Origin: Micavibrio aeruginosavorus
GTDB lineage: Bacteria > Pseudomonadota > Alphaproteobacteria > Micavibrionales > Micavibrionaceae
Length of the DNA stretch: 9,727 nt
Direction of reading: 5' to 3'
Assembly (NCBI GenBank): GCA_003240795.1
Contig: QFNK01000045.1
Span: 1 to 9,727 of the forward strand
Part shown: piece after piece, positions 6,041 to 9,727 of the stretch
Numbering within the stretch: position 1 is the stretch's first letter
How the letters are laid out: the number at the start of each line of letters is the position of its first letter
The notes under the pieces: generated by a model
Seen by the model: the letters and a program-made list of their open reading frames with translations, nothing else
The model's database searches: none
What the model was told of the DNA's origin: nothing
Translations under genes and position numbers: made by a program

Positions 6041-8080
6041 GTGGCATCGGGTAAGAAATATTTATCGCGCTTGACGAATGCGGTTGCTCTGGCGGCTTTG
6101 ACGCTGACGACATCCTGTGCATTCGTGGATGCGCCGTCTTCCAGAAACGTGCAGATCCCTTCGCCCACGACCGCCGATGCGCGAAAAAAGGCGATGAATG
6201 AGCGTCCCGACAGCGTAATGTATGTTCCGCTCGGCGAAGACGTGCTTGTCCCGGAGATTACGGATGGTGAAGCATTCCCGTCCGAAATGGTAGGGCCTTA
6301 TGAGCTGCGCGGCGAAACGCTTGCCGGCGCGCTTCAGCTGGTTCTGGCCGATTACGATATTTCCCTGGCGTTTGAATCCCAGGCTGGCCTGACGCGCCGT
6401 GTGACGGTTGCCAATCTTCGCGGCGATCTCGGCAAGGTCGTGCATCAGCTGTGCTCGCTGGCAAACCTTTACTGCTCCTATGAAGACGGCACTGTCACGG
6501 TCAAGGACACGCAAACCTTTACCGTCACCCTGCCGCCGATCGGCCGCTCCACGAATACAGGCTCTTCCTCGACGGGCTCCACCTCTGGCGGCGGCTCCAG
6601 CAGCGGCGATCAGGATGAATTCCTGGACGATGTGGCGGAGGGCCTCGGCGCGATTCTGGGTGAGGGCTCGCAAACGCCGATCGTCGATCCTACGACCCGC
6701 ACGATTATCTACGCCGCAACGCAGAGAACGGCCGACATCGCGTCCCGTTACTTCCAGCGCCTGCGCGCGAACACGGCCATGATCGTGTTTGAAACTTATA
6801 TCTGGGAAGTCTCTCTGAACTCGGGTAACTCGACGGGTGTTGACTGGTTCAAGCTCGCTTCGTTCGGCAAATTCAATACGGGCATCAGCATCAACGGCGG
6901 CGTCGGCGCGGATTTCACGAACCCGATCAGTATCGGTCTTCCGACGACGGGTGATGAGTTCACCGGTACGGGCGACATTCTTGAGTTCCTGTCGCAGTTC
7001 GGTGCGGTCAAGACGATCTCCCAGCCGCAGGTCACTGTTCTTTCCGGCTCGGAAGCGGAGCTTCGCGTTGCCGATACGCGCAACTACGTATCGCAGGTCG
7101 CCACGACGCTCACCGAAAACCAGTCCACGACCTCCGTCAACACGGACTCCGTCGATACCGGTTTCACGCTGAATATCGCCAGCTCGTGGGATAAATCCAC
7201 CGTATACGCAAACATCAATGTTGAATTGACGGACGTGAAGCAGATTGACGACTACGCCTTCTCCGATGGCGGCGGCGGCGATGGTTCCACAACGCGTATT
7301 CAGCTGCCTCAAACGTCCGAGCGTCAGCTTTCCACACAGATCCGCGTTCGTCCGGGCGACTCCGTCCTGATCGCCGGTCTGGTGCGTGAGAACGACAACT
7401 TCAACGAAGAAGGTGTCGGCTTCATGCAGCCGCTGATCCCACACAGCCGCACGGCGCAGACGAACAATCTCGAACTCGTCATCCTGCTGCGTCCGCGCGT
7501 GGTTGTTTACACGGCCGCAAATGACAAACGCTATGTCGATTACACGATGAAAAAGCATCACACAGCGCCAACGCCGGAGAGCAGCAACAAAGTCAGTACG
7601 CCTGAATACAAAAATGTAGGCAATGTCTCGACGCCTGTGGTTGATCCGGTACAGGAGCAGATCCCGGATGGCGTACCGGCCCCGTTGTCCTCCCAGCCGA
7701 TCACGAAAGAAGTCCTGACTCCCGCATCCATCCCTGAGCCTGCACCAGCGCCGATGGCACCTTCCGCGCCGCCGGTCATGACGCCTGCGCCTGTTGATCC
7801 TGCGCCGTCCCAGGCTCCGGCTATGATACCGGCGCGTAAGTCTGTGGCAACGGATTTGCCGACACCGATTGTGAAAACAACGGGGCCGGCTGACAATGAT
7901 ATGACGTCATCTTCCTCTATGAGAGATAGCGGCACATCCCCTGTGCAAAGTGGAAGTGTCTATCCGGCGCCGCCGCCATCTTCTGACTTGAGCCCTCCGG
8001 CACCAGCCGCCGAGCCTGCTTCGGTTTATCCGCGCCCGGCGGTTCCGGTGAATGACGGAAATTCAATCTACGGAAATTAA
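6041..8080 (+). CDS. Lipoprotein secretin, type IVb pilus (PilN/BfpB-like)
   Basis: Outer-membrane secretin expected to form the gated ring through which a pilus or substrate leaves the cell. With the GTG start it has 679 residues: a lipoprotein signal peptide with lysines, a hydrophobic stretch and TLTTSC (acylated Cys26); an N domain (about 85-165, GPYELRGETLAGALQLVL onward); a Gly/Ser-rich linker (172-190); a second small domain (about 212-244, TRTIIYAATQRTADIASRYF); and the secretin core (about 245-490), with FGAVKTISQPQVTVLSGSEAEL and the closing RVRPGDSVLIAGL ... NNLELVILLRPRVV strands. The order resembles R64 PilN/BfpB-type secretins. A Pro/Ala/Ser-rich tail (about 507-679) with two SVYP repeats follows and is unusual. 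It lies 4 nt after the response regulator gene and ends just before a terminator. Family is firm; the type IVb subtype is inferred. Confidence 0.9.
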   Translation: MASGKKYLSRLTNAVALAALTLTTSCAFVDAPSSRNVQIPSPTTADARKKAMNERPDSVMYVPLGEDVLVPEITDGEAFPSEMVGPYELRGETLAGALQLVLADYDISLAFESQAGLTRRVTVANLRGDLGKVVHQLCSLANLYCSYEDGTVTVKDTQTFTVTLPPIGRSTNTGSSSTGSTSGGGSSSGDQDEFLDDVAEGLGAILGEGSQTPIVDPTTRTIIYAATQRTADIASRYFQRLRANTAMIVFETYIWEVSLNSGNSTGVDWFKLASFGKFNTGISINGGVGADFTNPISIGLPTTGDEFTGTGDILEFLSQFGAVKTISQPQVTVLSGSEAELRVADTRNYVSQVATTLTENQSTTSVNTDSVDTGFTLNIASSWDKSTVYANINVELTDVKQIDDYAFSDGGGGDGSTTRIQLPQTSERQLSTQIRVRPGDSVLIAGLVRENDNFNEEGVGFMQPLIPHSRTAQTNNLELVILLRPRVVVYTAANDKRYVDYTMKKHHTAPTPESSNKVSTPEYKNVGNVSTPVVDPVQEQIPDGVPAPLSSQPITKEVLTPASIPEPAPAPMAPSAPPVMTPAPVDPAPSQAPAMIPARKSVATDLPTPIVKTTGPADNDMTSSSSMRDSGTSPVQSGSVYPAPPPSSDLSPPAPAAEPASVYPRPAVPVNDGNSIYGN

Positions 8081-8084
8081 TTAC

Positions 8085-8119
8085 ATGCCGGATGGTTCTG
8101 ACCTTCCGGCATTTTTTTT
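8085..8119 (+). terminator. Intrinsic terminator after the secretin gene
   Basis: A perfect 8-bp stem ATGCCGGA (8085-8092) / TCCGGCAT (8105-8112), a 12-nt loop and a run of eight T (8112-8119), starting 4 nt after the secretin stop codon. It should end the regulator-secretin transcript, so the next gene probably needs its own promoter. Confidence 0.88.
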
Positions 8120-8245
8120 GGAAATATCCACAAGGATTTGTAGCGCCACATTTTTTTCATGATACACTGGACTGTCTTTGATTCTCTCCCGATTCGGGGC
8201 CGGGATTCATTCCTTCTTCATAATCTCTTTTTAAACTGACGGCAT
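8120..8245 (+). promoter_or_regulatory. Upstream region of the Ig-domain protein gene, weak promoter candidate
   Basis: A 126-nt gap between the terminator and the next ATG. TTGTAG (8138-8143) and GATACA (8161-8166) with a 17-nt spacer could be a weak promoter; TACACT (8163-8168) is an alternative -10. A small hairpin, TCCCG (8187-8191) with CGGGA (8201-8205), and the word GATTC three times (8180-8184, 8191-8195, 8204-8208) lie in the presumed leader. No good Shine-Dalgarno precedes the ATG. No small gene or RNA was recognised. Confidence 0.3.
8179..8189 (+). repeat. Shared upstream 11-mer TGATTCTCTCC, copy 2
   Basis: Identical to 5590-5600 and in the same orientation relative to the downstream gene, ending 56 nt before the Ig-domain protein ATG. 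It overlaps the left arm of the small leader hairpin. Confidence 0.3.
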
Positions 8246-9727
8246 ATGTCTCGATTTTTGAACCTAGGATATACGGCGATGTTTGTGGCGGCTCTGGCCT
8301 TGCCGCACGTCGCGAACGCGCAGTCCGCTTTCGATGATCCTGGCGCGCGCAATGCATCCGGTGCGGGCGGCGACCTCGTCACCGTAAGTGAAAAAGTCGA
8401 AGCTGGCGGCGTTGCCATGGGTTCGTCCTCCCAGGTAGTCGTTCTTTTTAAAAACGAAGATTCCAAGCCGATAAAAACAGGCGCGATCAATCTTTATCCG
8501 TCCTCCAATATTTCCGCGACCGTTGGTGAGAACCAATGTAGTGGCGCGGCGATCGAGCCGGGGGAGGTCTGCGCTATCTCCGTGCAGGTAAAAGGTCTTC
8601 AGGAAGGTCGCTACCGCATTGAAATGCTGATCCGTCACGACGGCCGCGCGAAACTTCTCACCGCCACGATCAACGGCGAGGTTGAGCGTGCAGGCGATGG
8701 TCAGGTCGATCTTATCAGCGATGTCGAATTGATCCCGTCCTCTATTGATTTCGGCTCCCTGACGGAAAGCAAGGCGCAATCCAAAACCGTCATCCTGCGC
8801 AACAAGACGTCCAAGGATATCGATATCGAGGATGTTTCTATAGAGGCCGGCCTGCAATCCGGTTTCCAACTGAACACAAATTGCACGACGCTTCAGACGG
8901 GCTCCGCCTGTGTGGCGACGGTAAGCTGGCTGCCGGAGAAAAAAGGTCCTTCCACAGGCACTCTCATTGTAAAACACTCCGGCTCTACGGGCGTTTCAAC
9001 GGGTGAGATCAAGGGCGAATATACGCCGCAGGCGTCCCAGCCTGCTGAATCCTTCCCTGAGGCCGTACCGGGCAAGGGCTTGCTGATCTCTTCCAAGGAG
9101 GAGGTAGATTTCGGCGGCGGCGTAACGCAGAGCTCGTCCATCACGGTCTCCCTCGTAAACGTGGGTGATGTGCCGCTGACGATCACGAATGTATTTATGA
9201 CGAACGCTGAAAACGGCGTGCGCGTTGAGCCCACGGGATGCAAGGCCAGCACGTCCTTGGCACCGCTGGAGGCTTGCCCGCTGACCCTGACGTGGGAGCC
9301 TGTGCGTGAAGGCAGTATTGTTGATGACGTCCAGATTGCCCACTCCGGCGCGCGTGGTCTGCTCGTTCTCCCTCTGCGCGGCAGTGCGTCCAAAGGGATC
9401 AACAAGGACAAGAAAGCCATTACGCTCAGCCGCTCGCCGGGCGTAGAGGCAATTATCAGCCAGATCCAGCCCTTGTCTCTGGAGGAGGTAGAGGGCACGA
9501 AAGCGTCTCAAACCGCGCCAGCTGGCGGCAACATGCCGCGTGCGCCTGAAACCAATGCCGCGACGGTCGAGCAGGCGAAAAAGGACGGCGCCGAAATCGT
9601 ACAGGGCGGTGACCGCGCAGTTTCCGGCAAAGTGTCTCAGAACCCTGCCGGAAAACGCAATGCGGGCTTTCAAAACGCATCCTACGGCGGCAGCGATCCG
9701 GAACTTGGCATCACGGACGCCGATGTG
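8246..9727 (+). CDS. Secreted protein with three ASH/choice-of-anchor-D-like Ig domains (partial)
   Basis: The frame is open for 494 codons and runs past the window end; I recognise no named family for the whole protein. A Sec signal peptide is clear (Arg3, hydrophobic 11-20, cleavage likely after HVANA, residue 25). Three beta-rich repeats follow at about 43-146, 158-259 and 278-380, of the ASH/HYDIN/choice-of-anchor-D type: the second and third open with a SSIDFGSL- or EEVDFGGGV-like strand, then VxLxN, a cysteine pair, and a closing LRG/IKGE-like strand. Each holds one close pair of cysteines (98/109, 213/222, 332/344), the only cysteines visible, fitting a periplasmic or surface location with disulphides. 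Residues 381-494 are polar, Gln/Ala/Gly-rich and probably flexible. The first ATG is kept because it gives a charged n-region; the ATG at codon 12 has a better AGGA site but would lose it. Position after the secretin suggests an envelope partner. Confidence 0.85.
   Translation, partial: MSRFLNLGYTAMFVAALALPHVANAQSAFDDPGARNASGAGGDLVTVSEKVEAGGVAMGSSSQVVVLFKNEDSKPIKTGAINLYPSSNISATVGENQCSGAAIEPGEVCAISVQVKGLQEGRYRIEMLIRHDGRAKLLTATINGEVERAGDGQVDLISDVELIPSSIDFGSLTESKAQSKTVILRNKTSKDIDIEDVSIEAGLQSGFQLNTNCTTLQTGSACVATVSWLPEKKGPSTGTLIVKHSGSTGVSTGEIKGEYTPQASQPAESFPEAVPGKGLLISSKEEVDFGGGVTQSSSITVSLVNVGDVPLTITNVFMTNAENGVRVEPTGCKASTSLAPLEACPLTLTWEPVREGSIVDDVQIAHSGARGLLVLPLRGSASKGINKDKKAITLSRSPGVEAIISQIQPLSLEEVEGTKASQTAPAGGNMPRAPETNAATVEQAKKDGAEIVQGGDRAVSGKVSQNPAGKRNAGFQNASYGGSDPELGITDADV

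Noticed and set aside
6062..7561. A 499-codon open frame on the minus strand across the secretin gene
   Set aside because: It lies opposite a secretin with clear family motifs, its translation is rich in Arg, Gly and Ala without recognisable domains, and such frames are common opposite GC-rich genes.
8188..8198. CCCG-ATT-CGGG mini-hairpin as a second terminator
   Set aside because: Only four pairs with a three-base loop, and no T run follows.
8264..9673. Overlapping minus-strand open frames opposite the Ig-domain gene
   Set aside because: The plus-strand frame is open for 494 codons, with a signal peptide and repeats; the opposite frames show low-complexity or Arg-rich sequence only.

Overview
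The window looks like the chromosome of a Gram-negative bacterium, most likely an alphaproteobacterium. This rests on the tightly packed plsY-dprA-topA block downstream of pyrB, a moderately high GC content, and signal-peptide and lipoprotein genes for a two-membrane envelope. The species cannot be named from the sequence. No tRNA, rRNA, CRISPR array, insertion sequence or integrase was seen.

Positions 1-5477 are read on the minus strand as one compact block of seven genes. In transcription order they are a stand-alone A24 prepilin peptidase, a family III (CaiB/BaiF) CoA-transferase, pyrB (aspartate carbamoyltransferase), a five-helix EamA-type membrane protein, plsY (glycerol-3-phosphate acyltransferase), dprA (ssDNA-binding competence protein) and topA (topoisomerase I, cut by the window start). 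Neighbours overlap by 4 or 20 nt or sit 1 to 52 nt apart, and no terminator was seen between them, so co-transcription and translational coupling are likely. A candidate promoter precedes the peptidase gene.

Positions 5638-9727 are read divergently on the plus strand: a receiver-only response regulator, then 4 nt later a lipoprotein secretin resembling type IVb pilus secretins (R64 PilN/BfpB type), a strong intrinsic terminator, and a long secreted protein with three ASH/choice-of-anchor-D-like Ig domains that runs off the window end.

Together the A24 peptidase, the regulator, the secretin and the secreted Ig-domain protein look like the edge of an envelope-spanning pilus or secretion locus that continues to the right, next to a housekeeping operon on the left. 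The least familiar parts are the Ig-domain protein, with one closely spaced cysteine pair in each domain, and the secretin, with a Gly/Ser linker and a Pro-rich tail of about 170 residues. The only gene-free stretches (5478-5637 and 8081-8245) are short and hold candidate promoters, the terminator and a shared 11-bp motif.
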